A DNA stretch of 64,000 bases from Halorubrum sp. BOL3-1 (lineage in GTDB: Archaea > Halobacteriota > Halobacteria > Halobacteriales > Haloferacaceae). The stretch's first letter is position 1. The number at the start of each line of letters is the position of its first letter. Made by a program: the position numbers and the translations under genes. Under the pieces are notes generated by a model that was not told where the DNA came from, made no database searches, and saw only the letters and a list, made by a program, of their open reading frames with translations. The stretch is from NCBI RefSeq assembly GCF_004114375.1, contig NZ_CP034692.1, positions 2,294,001 to 2,358,000 of the forward strand. The letters are read 5' to 3'. Positions 1 to 7,908 of this stretch are shown here, one piece after another.

Positions 1-803
1 CGAACGTTCCGGACGCGTGTCGCGTCGATCGTCATCGGCACGTCGAAGAAGACCTCGCCCTCGGTGTCGTACGGCGCGGAGAACACCTCGCCCGAGGGGA
101 GGTTGTGGGAGTCGTACGCGACGGAGGCGGCGGAGTTGACCGCGGTGCGGCCCGCGATCGACATCGTAACGTCGGTGTCGGGCGCGTCGTCGCGCTCGGT
201 GACGACCCGGACTTCCTCGCCGGAATCGAGGATATCCTTCATCCGCGCCATCTCGTCGGCCAGCGCCTCCCAGTCGCGCAGGACGGCGTCGTAGACGAAC
301 TCCCGATACTCCTCGTAGGCCATCCCCGCCTGCTGGGCGAGGCTCCGCGTCGGGTGGACCGTCGACACCCAGTCGGTGTCCATCCGCGCCTCGCGGGCGC
401 CCTTCCGGGCCGTGGCGTACGCGCGGCGCGTGTCGCCATCGACGCCCGCGGTCGCGGTCGTGTTGCGGCCGCCGCCGATCCGGAGGTAGGCGTCGGCCGC
501 CTCGAAGATCGCGCGGTCGACGGCGGGGTCCGAATCGAAGTCGTCCGCGTCGACCGCGTCGGTCTCTCCCTCGCCGGTCTCCTCTTCGACCCTCGTCTCG
601 ACGCCCTTCAGGTAGGCCCGCGAGACCTCGCTCGACCCGTACAGCGTGGTCACGTTCGCCCCGCGCTCGCCGAGCGCCTCGGCGACCGCGACCCCCAGTT
701 CGTGGGCGTCTTCCGCGACGCTGACGACCACGTCGTCGCCGGCCTCGACCCGCGCGCTCCAGTCGACGAGCACCTCGGCGTGCTCGCGTACGCGTCCGTC
801 CAT
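1..803 (-). CDS. M29-family aminopeptidase, C-terminal part outside window
   Basis: The reading frame opens with ATG at 803 (MDGRVREHAEVLVDWS) and stays open to the left edge, giving 267 residues of a protein normally near 360-400. The N-terminal pattern (EHAEVLVDWSARVEAGDDVV, then AHELGVAVAEALGERGANV) is the Rossmann-like first domain of the thermophilic M29 metallo-aminopeptidases (AmpS/AmpT), which remove N-terminal residues from peptides in the cytoplasm using two metal ions. The metal ligands of this family lie in the C-terminal half, mostly beyond the edge, so catalytic competence cannot be judged here. The family call comes from recognising the N-terminal domain. Confidence 0.8.
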   Translation of the reverse strand, partial: MDGRVREHAEVLVDWSARVEAGDDVVVSVAEDAHELGVAVAEALGERGANVTTLYGSSEVSRAYLKGVETRVEEETGEGETDAVDADDFDSDPAVDRAIFEAADAYLRIGGGRNTTATAGVDGDTRRAYATARKGAREARMDTDWVSTVHPTRSLAQQAGMAYEEYREFVYDAVLRDWEALADEMARMKDILDSGEEVRVVTERDDAPDTDVTMSIAGRTAVNSAASVAYDSHNLPSGEVFSAPYDTEGEVFFDVPMTIDATRVRNV

Positions 804-906
804 ACCCCGTGCGTCGCGCCCGCCAGGTTAAAATCGGTCGACCCGTCGCTCGCGGGTCGGCGCAACCGGGGCGAAAAAGCGATCTGCGTCGAGGCGGCTG
901 GCGGCT

Positions 907-1073
907 CTACGACGATCCCTCGGGGAGCGCGAACCCAGTGCCGCCCGCGATGATCGACGCGGCGATGTCCACGACGAAGGCGGTGACGAACAGGCTCAGT
1001 ATCACGGACGCGAGCATCACGAACCCCGCGTCAGCGCACCGGCCAGTGAGCCGAACGCGCCAAGAATTTCCAT
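907..1073 (-). pseudogene. frameshifted small membrane protein remnant
   Basis: From an ATG at 1073 one frame reads MEILGAFGSLAGALTRGS and stops. One base away a second frame reads on as a hydrophobic helix (FVMLASVILSLFVTAFVVDI, then AASIIAGGTGFALPEGSS) to a stop at 907. Together these look like one small membrane protein of about 55 residues broken by a single-base slip near 1020-1040. A shorter intact version beginning at the internal ATG near 1020 is possible. No family is recognised. Codon use in both halves is typical of the genome, which suggests recent decay or a sequencing error. Confidence 0.35.
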
Positions 1074-1078
1074 GCGTC

Positions 1079-1606
1079 TCAACGGCCTGCGGCTACTCCG
1101 AAATATCTCATCGATCCTAGCGGTCCACGCTCGGTCGGTGTCCACCCACTGATCCCCGAGAGTTCCGCTCCTACGGGGTCTTCTCGGAATCTGCGGACAT
1201 CGACGTCTACCGCCAACTCGTCGAAGTCGTCGTCCGCCCCGACGACCAGCGTCGCGTCGCGCTCGGCGGCGAGCGCGACCGCGTACGCGTCGGCGAGCGA
1301 AATGTCCCCGTCGGCTTTCGCCTCGGCCGCGAGCCGCCAGTCGGCGGGTTCGATCCCCAGCCCCCGCCGTTCGAGCGCGCGGAGGTCACGGTCGGCCGCC
1401 CGGAGCGAGGCGTCCGTCGGAGCGTCGTCGACGCCCTCGAACCGGGACACGAGGTAGAACACCTCGCTCGCGTTGGTCTCCGCGAGCGCGCCGTCGACGT
1501 CGCCCGCAAAGACGTCCCCGAGGAGGTCCGCAACCGTGTCGTGACCCGGTTCGCCGTAGAGGAACGCGACGATCGCCTCGGTGTCGAAGACGTACTCGTC
1601 GCTCAT
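1079..1606 (-). CDS. vapC: PIN-domain ribonuclease toxin, VapC family
   Basis: The protein has 175 residues. The N-terminus YVFDTEAIVAFLYGEPG supplies the first conserved PIN acidic residue. The middle ISLADAYAVALA and the C-terminal ADDDFDEL carry the later acidic residues of the four-residue metal site. VapC toxins cleave RNA (often initiator tRNA or rRNA) when freed from their antitoxin. The ATG start overlaps the TGA of the upstream AbrB-type gene by four bases (ATGA), so the two are almost surely translated together. The C-terminal ~25 residues (SGISGWTPTERGPLGSMRYF) extend past the usual PIN end and may be a read-through tail after a lost stop. Confidence 0.87.
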   Translation of the reverse strand: MSDEYVFDTEAIVAFLYGEPGHDTVADLLGDVFAGDVDGALAETNASEVFYLVSRFEGVDDAPTDASLRAADRDLRALERRGLGIEPADWRLAAEAKADGDISLADAYAVALAAERDATLVVGADDDFDELAVDVDVRRFREDPVGAELSGISGWTPTERGPLGSMRYFGVAAGR

Positions 1607-1899
1607 GCGTCCTCGGACGGGCGGAACCGCTCGGCTCGTGTGTCCTCCCGACGCCGCTCCTCGTCTCTCAGCTCACGCACCCGTTCCATTACCTCGCCCC
1701 GCTCGTGTTCGCCGGCGTGGATACCGTGGAGATCGTCGAGAGAGGGCACCGGCTCGACGACGATTCGGCCCGCCTCCTCGTAGACGAACACCTCGCCGGG
1801 CGCCTCGATCCCGAACTTCTCCCGCAGCCGCTTCGGGATCGTGGCCTGTCCCTTCTGGGACACGCGTACTACCCGCGGACCTCTCGTACTACTCGCCAT
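1603..1899 (-). CDS. vapB: AbrB/SpoVT-type antitoxin, VapB family
   Basis: This 98-residue protein has an N-terminal swapped-hairpin AbrB domain (RVSQKGQATIPKRLREKFGI), with the T-I-P-K core typical of VapB/MazE antitoxins. A charged C-terminal tail (EVMERVRELRDEERRREDT) would wrap the toxin. The ATG at 1899 was chosen because the domain begins within ten residues and everything upstream is non-coding in composition. It lies directly before vapC with a four-base overlap. Such antitoxins usually repress their own operon by binding palindromes at the promoter. The preceding stretch 1900-1935 holds TATTACT and AATAC repeats that could serve this role, but that is inference. Confidence 0.85.
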   Translation of the reverse strand: MASSTRGPRVVRVSQKGQATIPKRLREKFGIEAPGEVFVYEEAGRIVVEPVPSLDDLHGIHAGEHERGEVMERVRELRDEERRREDTRAERFRPSEDA

Positions 1900-2020
1900 C
1901 TTCAGTAATACTTCAGCACCCGTATTACTAAAGCTATCGCAGCGAAACGAAGCGCTTCCAGACGTCCTCGGAACGCGGACGCCCTCGGAACGCGGACGCC
2001 TTCGAAATGCGAACGCCCGC

Positions 2021-3820
2021 CTACTCCAGATCCAGCAGCGTCGCGATCTCATCGAGGTACTCGTCGTAGATCCCGACCGCGGACTCGATCGGATCGGGGG
2101 AGGCCATGTCGACGCCGGCGAGCTCGACGACTTCGAGGGGGTAGTCGGAGCCGCCCGCCCTCAGCATCTCGCGGTAGTCGGTGGCGGCCTCCTCGCCCTC
2201 CTCTAAGACGCGCTCGACGATGGCGGCCGCGGCGGAGATGCCGGTCGCGTACTGGTAGACGTAGAAGTCGTAGTAGAAGTGCGGAATCCGCTCCCACTCG
2301 CGCTCGATGCCGCCGGTCAGCTCTGCGGGCGCGTAGTAGTCGCCCTTCAGGTCGCCGTACAGCTCGTCGAACGCGTCGGGGGTGAGCGCGTCGCCGGACT
2401 CGACGCGCTCGTGGATCCGCTGTTCGAAGGTCGCGAACATCGTCTGGCGGAACAGCGTCGAGCGGAAGCGTTCGAGGTACTCGTCGAGGACGTGGGTGCG
2501 GAGTTCGTCGTCCTCGACGGTGTCGAGCAGGTGGCGGGTCAGGAGGGTCTCGTTGACCGTGGAGGCGATCTCCGCGACGAAGATCTCGTAGCTCGCGTCG
2601 TGCCACGGCTGCGCGTCGCCCGCCAGCTCGGAGTGCATCGAGTGACCCAGCTCGTGAGCCAGGGTGTACATCGACGCGATGTCGTCCTGGTAGTTCATCA
2701 TGATATACGGCTGGGTGTCGTAGGTGCCGGAGGAGAACGCGCCCGAGCGCTTCCCGCGGTTCTCGTAGACGTCGACCCACCGCGAGTCCAGCCCCTCGGC
2801 CAGCCGCTCTTGGTAGGCGTCGCCCAGCGGCGCGACCGCCTCGATCACCCACTCGCGGGCCTGCTCGTACTCCACGTCGGGACCCTGGTCGCCCGTCAGC
2901 GACATGTAGAGGTCGTGGCTCTCCAGCTGGTCGACCCCGAGCGCCTCGGCCTTCAGGTCGGCGTGGCGGTGGAGGACGTCGAGGTTGTCGTCGACGGCCT
3001 CGACGAGGGTGTCGTACACCTCGACGGGGACGTTCGAGCCGTCGAGCGCGGCGGCGCGCGCCGAGTCGTAGTCCCGGATCTCCGCGCCCGTGACGTGTTC
3101 GCGGACGGCCTTCTCCAGCGAGGTGCCGACCGTGTTACGGACGCCCGCCCACTCGTCGTAGAACGTCTCGTGGACGCGCTCGCGAAACTCGCGGTCCGGG
3201 TTCGTCTGGAGCTTCGTGAAGTTCGCCTGCGTGATCTCCACCTCCTCGCCGTCGGGGTCCTCGACGACGCCGTAGGTCATGTCGGCGTTCGTCAGCATCG
3301 AGTAGATCTCGCTCGGCGCGTCGGTCACCTCCGAGAGGTCCGCGAGCACCTCCTCGACCTCGCTCGACCGCGTGTGCGGCTTCTTCCGCAACACGTCGTC
3401 GAGGTAGTGCTCGTACTCGGCCAGGGCCGGCTCGGCGTCGACGAACGCCGCGACGTCGGTCTCGGTCAGCGTCTGTAGTTCGGGCCGGAGGTACGAGACC
3501 GCGCTCGACGCCTCGGAGCCGAGCGACGACGCCCGGGCGGACATCGCCTGGTACTCCTGATTCCGCGTGTCCTCGGCGCTGCGGAGCCGGGCGTACGTGG
3601 TCACCTGCTGGAGCTCGCGGAATATCTCCTCGCGCAGTTCGAGCAGTTCGAGCAGGGTCGCGGCGTCCTCGGTGACGCGCCCCTCGTAGGCGGCCAGCTC
3701 GTCGATCCGGTCGGCAACGGTCTCGCGGGCCGCCTCCCACGCCTCGTCGTCGGCGTAGATGCCGTCGAGCTTCCACTTGTACTCGGCGTCGATCTCGGAC
3801 CGCTCGGGAACCGAACTCAT
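2021..3820 (-). CDS. pepF: oligoendopeptidase F (M3 family)
   Basis: This is a cytosolic zinc metallopeptidase of 599 residues that degrades oligopeptides. The M3 signature HELGHSMHSELAG lies at about residues 389-401, with the third zinc ligand expected in YEIFVAEIASTVNE about 25 residues later. The N-terminal half is the helical PepF domain (REIFRELQQVTTYARLRS), and the C-terminus closes with the family pattern PLEVVELAGVDMASPDPIE. Length matches bacterial and archaeal PepF. The ATG at 3820 (MSSVPERSEIDAEYKW) is preferred to an upstream in-frame ATG because the extra 13 residues look non-coding. It is followed downstream by the vapBC pair. Confidence 0.95.
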   Translation of the reverse strand: MSSVPERSEIDAEYKWKLDGIYADDEAWEAARETVADRIDELAAYEGRVTEDAATLLELLELREEIFRELQQVTTYARLRSAEDTRNQEYQAMSARASSLGSEASSAVSYLRPELQTLTETDVAAFVDAEPALAEYEHYLDDVLRKKPHTRSSEVEEVLADLSEVTDAPSEIYSMLTNADMTYGVVEDPDGEEVEITQANFTKLQTNPDREFRERVHETFYDEWAGVRNTVGTSLEKAVREHVTGAEIRDYDSARAAALDGSNVPVEVYDTLVEAVDDNLDVLHRHADLKAEALGVDQLESHDLYMSLTGDQGPDVEYEQAREWVIEAVAPLGDAYQERLAEGLDSRWVDVYENRGKRSGAFSSGTYDTQPYIMMNYQDDIASMYTLAHELGHSMHSELAGDAQPWHDASYEIFVAEIASTVNETLLTRHLLDTVEDDELRTHVLDEYLERFRSTLFRQTMFATFEQRIHERVESGDALTPDAFDELYGDLKGDYYAPAELTGGIEREWERIPHFYYDFYVYQYATGISAAAAIVERVLEEGEEAATDYREMLRAGGSDYPLEVVELAGVDMASPDPIESAVGIYDEYLDEIATLLDLE

Positions 3821-3901
3821 ACCCGTCAGCTCGGTCTCCCGCACACTAAGCCTTGGCAAACCCCGCGTTGCGAGCCGATAGGCGTGAGAAACGTCAACGC
3901 G

Positions 3902-4381
3902 TCACTCGACTTCCCCGCCGGCCCACGCCGCGAGATCGAGGACCAGAACGAGCGCGTCCTCGCCGTCGCGGTAGTAGTTCGCCGCCCGCCGGACCGGGTC
4001 GAACCCCTCGTCGGCGTACAGCGACCGGGCGGGGTCGTTCCCCTCGCGGACCTCCAGCCGAGCGACGGCCACCCCGGTCGCGCGGAGCCGCGCCAGCGCC
4101 GACCGGAGAAGGGTCCGCCCGATCCCCTCGCCGCGGGCATCGGGGCGGACGGCGAGGTCTTTGATGTGGCCGATGTCGCGGCCGTGGTTCGGGGTCCGGT
4201 CACCGACGACGAATCCCACGACCGCGCCCTCCCGTTCCGCCACGAGGAACGCCGGCTCGTCCACCAGCCGCTCGAAGGCGTCGTGCGGCCACGGGTCAGA
4301 AAAGCAGGCGCGCTCGATCCTGACCACCGCGAGGAGGTCGGCGCGTTCGGCCCGTCGGACCGTCACGTCTGCGACGCTCAC
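3902..4381 (-). CDS. rimI: GNAT N-acetyltransferase, RimI type
   Basis: This 159-residue acetyltransferase has the GNAT core in order: VRRAERADLLAVVRIERACF, then the acetyl-CoA loop VRPDARGEGIGRTLLRSALA (R/Q-x-x-G-x-G/A), then SLYADEGFDPVRRAANYY. The ERACFSDPWP motif is characteristic of RimI/Ard1-like enzymes that acetylate protein N-termini. The start is GTG at 4381 (MSVADVTVRR). An AT-rich box GAAATAAAC at 4403-4411, about 25 bases upstream, suits a leaderless transcript. The upstream extension of the frame is arginine-rich shadow and was excluded. Confidence 0.88.
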   Translation of the reverse strand: MSVADVTVRRAERADLLAVVRIERACFSDPWPHDAFERLVDEPAFLVAEREGAVVGFVVGDRTPNHGRDIGHIKDLAVRPDARGEGIGRTLLRSALARLRATGVAVARLEVREGNDPARSLYADEGFDPVRRAANYYRDGEDALVLVLDLAAWAGGEVE

Positions 4382-4402
4382 GGATCGAATTGCGGGCCGC
4401 GG

Positions 4403-4411
4403 GAAATAAAC
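4403..4411 (-). promoter_or_regulatory. TATA-like box for rimI
   Basis: On the minus strand this reads GTTTATTTC, the only AT-rich stretch upstream of the GTG at 4381, at the spacing expected of a haloarchaeal leaderless promoter. Confidence 0.5.
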
Positions 4412-4425
4412 TCGCCGGGTTTCCC

Positions 4426-4883
4426 CTACCCGTCGATCCACGGTTCGTCCGGGTCGGCGTCCGCCGGACCGGGAGCGCGCACCTCGAAGCACGCACCCCC
4501 GGGCGGCCGGAGCCGCCGCCCGTCAGGGAGACCGATGGGACCCTCGGACTCGCGGCGAAGCTCGACGGCCCAGCCGTGGGACTCGACGACCTCGCGGACG
4601 ATGTCCAACCCGTATCCCGTCCCGTCTGCCCGCGTGGTGAACCCCGAGTCGAACACGGACTCCCGGTCGTCTGGGTCGACCCCGGTCCCGTCGTCGGCGA
4701 CGAGGAACCCCCGTCGGTCGCGGTCACGAGGACGGTGAGCGCGTCCCCGTCGGCCGAGATGTCGTCGGTCGGGGTGTCGTCGGTCGGAGTGTCTCCGGCC
4801 GGGGCGTCGTCGGAACCGGGTTCTGTCCCCCCGGTCGCGTCCGACTTCGCGTGTTCGGTCGCGTTACGGAACGGGTTCTCCAA
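4426..4883 (-). pseudogene. frameshifted histidine-kinase ATPase-domain remnant
   Basis: The frame from a TTG at 4883 begins with an N-box (MENPFRNATEHA), then reads LTVLVTATDGG. At a run of five C residues (4708-4712) the homology jumps one base into a second frame: FLVADDGTGVDPDDRESVFD, then FTTRADGTGYGLDIVREVVE. These are the N, G1 (D-x-G-x-G) and G2 boxes of a HATPase_c domain. An in-frame stop lies just before the N-box, so the dimerisation/phosphoacceptor part is missing. The intact second frame alone (4426-4656) would be 76 residues. It is either a decayed kinase tail or a homopolymer sequencing error within a truncated gene. Confidence 0.7.
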
Positions 4884-5015
4884 GCTGTGCTAATCGCGTC
4901 CGACGCGACCGACAAATTCGAGTCTGACACGGCCGTCGCCTCCCGCGGACCCCTCACGCCTCGTGAGGCGCCCTCTCCTGAGACGCCCCCTCTTGAGGTC
5001 ACGTCTCGCGAGACC

Positions 5016-5822
5016 TCACACCTCGTCGACGACGGTCGCGTCCGCCCACGCGGTCTCGAAGCCGTCGCTCACGCGGGTCGCGAACCCGCGGTCGCGCAGG
5101 TCGAGCATGCCGAACAGCCGGTCCGGAGCGAGCGGGTCCGCAACCTCTAGGCACACCTCCTCGCCGTCGATGAGGTAGAAGTTCCCGTACGCGTCTCCCG
5201 TGATCCGCAGCTCGAACGGCCCCTGTGCGATCGTCAGCGTCGCCCGGTCCTCGTCGACCGCGGCGCGCGCGTCGTCGAACACGTCCGGCGAGAGCAGCAC
5301 GGAGACGTCGACGCCGCTCCGGATAACCCCGAGAAGCCGGTCGAGCAGCTCCGGCCCCTCGCGGTCGACGTCGAACTGCGCCGAGACCTCGGTGGCGACG
5401 ACGACGATCGACTCCTCGGCCGCGTCGATCCGCTCGAAGAGGAGGTCGAGGGAGTCGTCGGCGCCGACCGCGGCGGTCCAGAACTCGTCGTCGGTCGTCT
5501 CGGCGTCGGCCAGCCGGTCTATCAGCTCCGATTTGCCCGACTCGTACGTCTCGATCCGCTGCCGCAGTTCCCGCCGCTTCGCCTCGACCAGCCGGTCGAC
5601 GGCGACCGCCGGCTCGACGGGCGCGTACCGCTTCGGCTCGCGGTCGGTCTGGACGCGGACCAGCCCGCGGGACTCGAGACCGCCGAGCGCGTCGTAGATC
5701 CGCCCCTTCGGGACGCCGCTCTCGTCGGCGGCGGCCGCGGCGGTTCCGGTCCCCAACGCGAGCAGCGCGCGGTACGCCCGGTCCTCGTAGCTCGACAGCC
5801 CCAGATCGCGAAGCGACTCCAT
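5016..5822 (-). CDS. TrmB-family transcriptional regulator
   Basis: The protein has 268 residues. The N-terminal winged helix (LGLSSYEDRAYRALLALGTG, VPKGRIYDALGGLESRGLV, KRYAPVEP) is the TrmB DNA-binding domain. A coiled linker (VDRLVEAKRRELRQRIETYE) and a C-terminal phospholipase-D-like sensor domain (ESIVVVATEVSAQF, GNFYLIDGEEVCLEV) follow. TrmB proteins often sense sugars or membrane/envelope signals. The ATG at 5822 was chosen because it starts right at the helix-turn-helix domain. It is divergent from the secreted protein/RND pair at 6106-10512, a pairing that suggests it controls those genes. The intervening 283 bases hold both promoters and an inverted repeat. Confidence 0.88.
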   Translation of the reverse strand: MESLRDLGLSSYEDRAYRALLALGTGTAAAAADESGVPKGRIYDALGGLESRGLVRVQTDREPKRYAPVEPAVAVDRLVEAKRRELRQRIETYESGKSELIDRLADAETTDDEFWTAAVGADDSLDLLFERIDAAEESIVVVATEVSAQFDVDREGPELLDRLLGVIRSGVDVSVLLSPDVFDDARAAVDEDRATLTIAQGPFELRITGDAYGNFYLIDGEEVCLEVADPLAPDRLFGMLDLRDRGFATRVSDGFETAWADATVVDEV

Positions 5823-5874
5823 ACGCCTCGTAGGCGCGTCCCCCGCAAAAGCGTCGGCGGTTCTCGCTGTTAAC

Positions 5875-5885
5875 ATATATAAAAG
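5875..5885 (-). promoter_or_regulatory. TATA box for the TrmB regulator gene
   Basis: Minus-strand CTTTTATATAT is a near-consensus archaeal TATA element about 55 bases before the ATG at 5822, implying a leader of roughly 25-30 nucleotides. Confidence 0.6.
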
Positions 5886-5969
5886 AGCGCGCGTACAACG
5901 ACGGACCGTTTCGTCGATAGGCCTCGACGCTCGCGAAATCGTTTCGACTAAACTCGTTTCTACGGCCGG

Positions 5970-5989
5970 AATCCGATGGAATTCGGATT
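5970..5989. promoter_or_regulatory. inverted repeat between divergent promoters, candidate TrmB operator
   Basis: Arms AATCCGA (5970-5976) and TCGGATT (5983-5989) are perfect complements around a six-base spacer. The site lies between the TATA boxes of the regulator gene and of the secreted-protein operon. Assignment to TrmB is inference. Confidence 0.4.
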
Positions 5990-6035
5990 TTCGATCGACC
6001 ACGTTCGTCGTCTTTCGCCGTGGTTCTTCTTTAGA

Positions 6036-6046
6036 AACAAATATAT
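6036..6046 (+). promoter_or_regulatory. TATA-like box for the 6106-10512 operon
   Basis: AAACAAATATA lies about 60 bases before the ATG at 6106. It is the only strong AT-rich element on the plus strand in this spacer. Confidence 0.45.
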
Positions 6047-6105
6047 TGTTGTTATTGGTTCCCGAAGGGTATTACGTCGCAGTCCCGTGCGCGAACGCAA
6101 CCAAC

Positions 6106-7908
6106 ATGAGTCGAATTCGGACGGTCGCCGTCCTCCTCCTCGTCGCGTCCCTCCTCGCGACCGGAACGGTCGTCGCACAGCAGTCCAACGATACGGTGCG
6201 CGGTGACCCCGACATCGAGGCGTTCGCGCCGGAGACCGCGTTCGTCGCCGGCGAGGAGTCGACGCTTCAGGTGAACCTGAACAACCGCGGCGACGTCTCC
6301 GCGCAGGGGGCCGACAACCTCGAGACCGAGGTCGTGACCGCCCACGAGACGACGGCGCGGATCCGCTCCGGTTCGGAGACCGACCGGGCGGTCCCCTTCG
6401 ACGTGCGGACCGACGAGCAGACGGTCGGGGACGTCGGCCGCGGCGTCACCGGCCCGGTCGAGTTCACCGTCGTCCCCGACGAGGACGCGGAACCCGGCGT
6501 CTACCGCGTCCCGATCGAGCTGGAGTACCGGAACGTGGAGAGCGCGGAGGTCGACGACGGAAACACGGTCCGCGACGAGGAGGTCGTGACCGAGACGGTG
6601 TCCGTCTCCGTCGAGATCACCGACCGCGCGCAGTTCGCGGTCGTCGACGTCGACGGCGTCGTCCAAGCCGGCGACAACGGTCTCGTCGACGTGACGCTGC
6701 GGAACGTGCGGAACGAGAGCGCCCGCGAGGCCAGCGTCGCCGCGAACCCGATCGACCCGGACCTCTCCTTCGCCACCGACGCGGGCACGACCGAGACGTA
6801 CGTCGGCGCGTGGGCGCCGGGCGAGAACCGTACGTTCACCTACCGGCTCGCCGCCGCCGGCGAGGCCACCGCGCGGGCGTCGACGCTGGAGTTCGAGGTC
6901 GACTACCGCGACGCCGAGCGCGCCGACGCGGCCGCCCGGACGGTCCGGACGGGCGTGACGCCGCTCTCCCAGCAGGCGTTCTCCGCGGAGGGACTGAACA
7001 GCACGCTGCGCGTCGGCGAGGACGGCTCCTTCACCGTCGAGGTCCGCAACCGCGGCCCCCGGGACGTCGAGAGCGCGGTCGCCGTGTTCAGCAACGAGGC
7101 GCCCGCCCCCGACGGGGCCGGTCAGGACACGGTCCAGACGGACCCGAACATCGTCCCCCGCTCGACGCGGGACACGATCGGTGACCTCGCGGTCGGAGAG
7201 ACGGCCACCGTGACGTTCGACGCCGGTCTCCGCACGGACGCGAACCCCGGGGAGCGAACGGTCAACGTGGCGGTCCGCTACCGCGGACTCGGCACCGACG
7301 AGGGCGTGAGCGCGAGCCCGGGCGACAACGGCTCCGTCTCGCTCGTGTCGACGGGGTCGGCCGGCGACGTCGTCGCCTCCGACACGCTTGACGTCGTCGT
7401 CGACGTCGCGCCCGAGGCCGACGTGTTCTCGGTGTCGCCGGCGGAGCCGAACGCGACTCGGCCGTCGACGGTCGCGCCGGGGTCGACGGTCCGGTACGAC
7501 GCGGTCGTCCGCAACACCGGTCCCGAGCCGATCTCGGACGTCCAGGCCAAGCTGTTCGTCGACTCGCCGCTCTCCTCGTCCGACGACGAGGCGTTCGTCA
7601 CCTCGCTCGACCCGGGCGAGGAGCGGACGGTCACCTTCGAGGTCGCCGTCGACGGCGGCGCGACGCCGAAGACGTACTCGGCCGCGGTCGACTTCCGCTA
7701 CGACGACGCGGACGGCGACGAGCAGCTCTCGGACACCTACCGGCTCCCGGTCGAGGTGGTCGAAGACGACGAGAGCGGGGCGCTCTCCTCGCCGCTCGAA
7801 ATCGTCACCCTACTCGGGGTCGTCGCAGTCGGCGGCGGCCTCGTGTGGCAGCGCGGCCGGGTGAGCCGAGCGGTGTCCGGACTCCGAAGCCGGCTCCGCT
7901 CCCGATAG
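6106..7908 (+). CDS. secreted COG1361-type S-layer/CARDB-repeat protein with C-terminal membrane anchor
   Basis: This is a 600-residue exported protein. An N-terminal signal peptide (RTVAVLLLVASLLATGTVVA, cut near AQQ) is followed by several immunoglobulin-like units of the COG1361 kind. Their recurring core is 'vR N r G' (VNLNNRGDVSAQ, VTLRNVRNESAR, VEVRNRGPRDVES, AVVRNTGPEPISD). One transmembrane helix (PLEIVTLLGVVAVGGGLVW) with a basic cytoplasmic end closes the protein. It would sit on the outer face of the membrane. The next gene starts at the base after its stop, so both are one transcription unit. Haloarchaea often pair such proteins with RND exporters, where they may act as an extracytoplasmic partner. 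Confidence 0.85.
   Translation: MSRIRTVAVLLLVASLLATGTVVAQQSNDTVRGDPDIEAFAPETAFVAGEESTLQVNLNNRGDVSAQGADNLETEVVTAHETTARIRSGSETDRAVPFDVRTDEQTVGDVGRGVTGPVEFTVVPDEDAEPGVYRVPIELEYRNVESAEVDDGNTVRDEEVVTETVSVSVEITDRAQFAVVDVDGVVQAGDNGLVDVTLRNVRNESAREASVAANPIDPDLSFATDAGTTETYVGAWAPGENRTFTYRLAAAGEATARASTLEFEVDYRDAERADAAARTVRTGVTPLSQQAFSAEGLNSTLRVGEDGSFTVEVRNRGPRDVESAVAVFSNEAPAPDGAGQDTVQTDPNIVPRSTRDTIGDLAVGETATVTFDAGLRTDANPGERTVNVAVRYRGLGTDEGVSASPGDNGSVSLVSTGSAGDVVASDTLDVVVDVAPEADVFSVSPAEPNATRPSTVAPGSTVRYDAVVRNTGPEPISDVQAKLFVDSPLSSSDDEAFVTSLDPGEERTVTFEVAVDGGATPKTYSAAVDFRYDDADGDEQLSDTYRLPVEVVEDDESGALSSPLEIVTLLGVVAVGGGLVWQRGRVSRAVSGLRSRLRSR

Noticed and set aside
105-953. 282-residue open frame on the plus strand at the left edge
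   Set aside because: It is the antisense shadow of the M29 aminopeptidase; no domain is visible.
2279-3478. Long open frame on the plus strand opposite pepF
   Set aside because: Rich in Arg/Val/Leu with no domain; it mirrors the codon structure of pepF on the other strand, a usual high-GC shadow.
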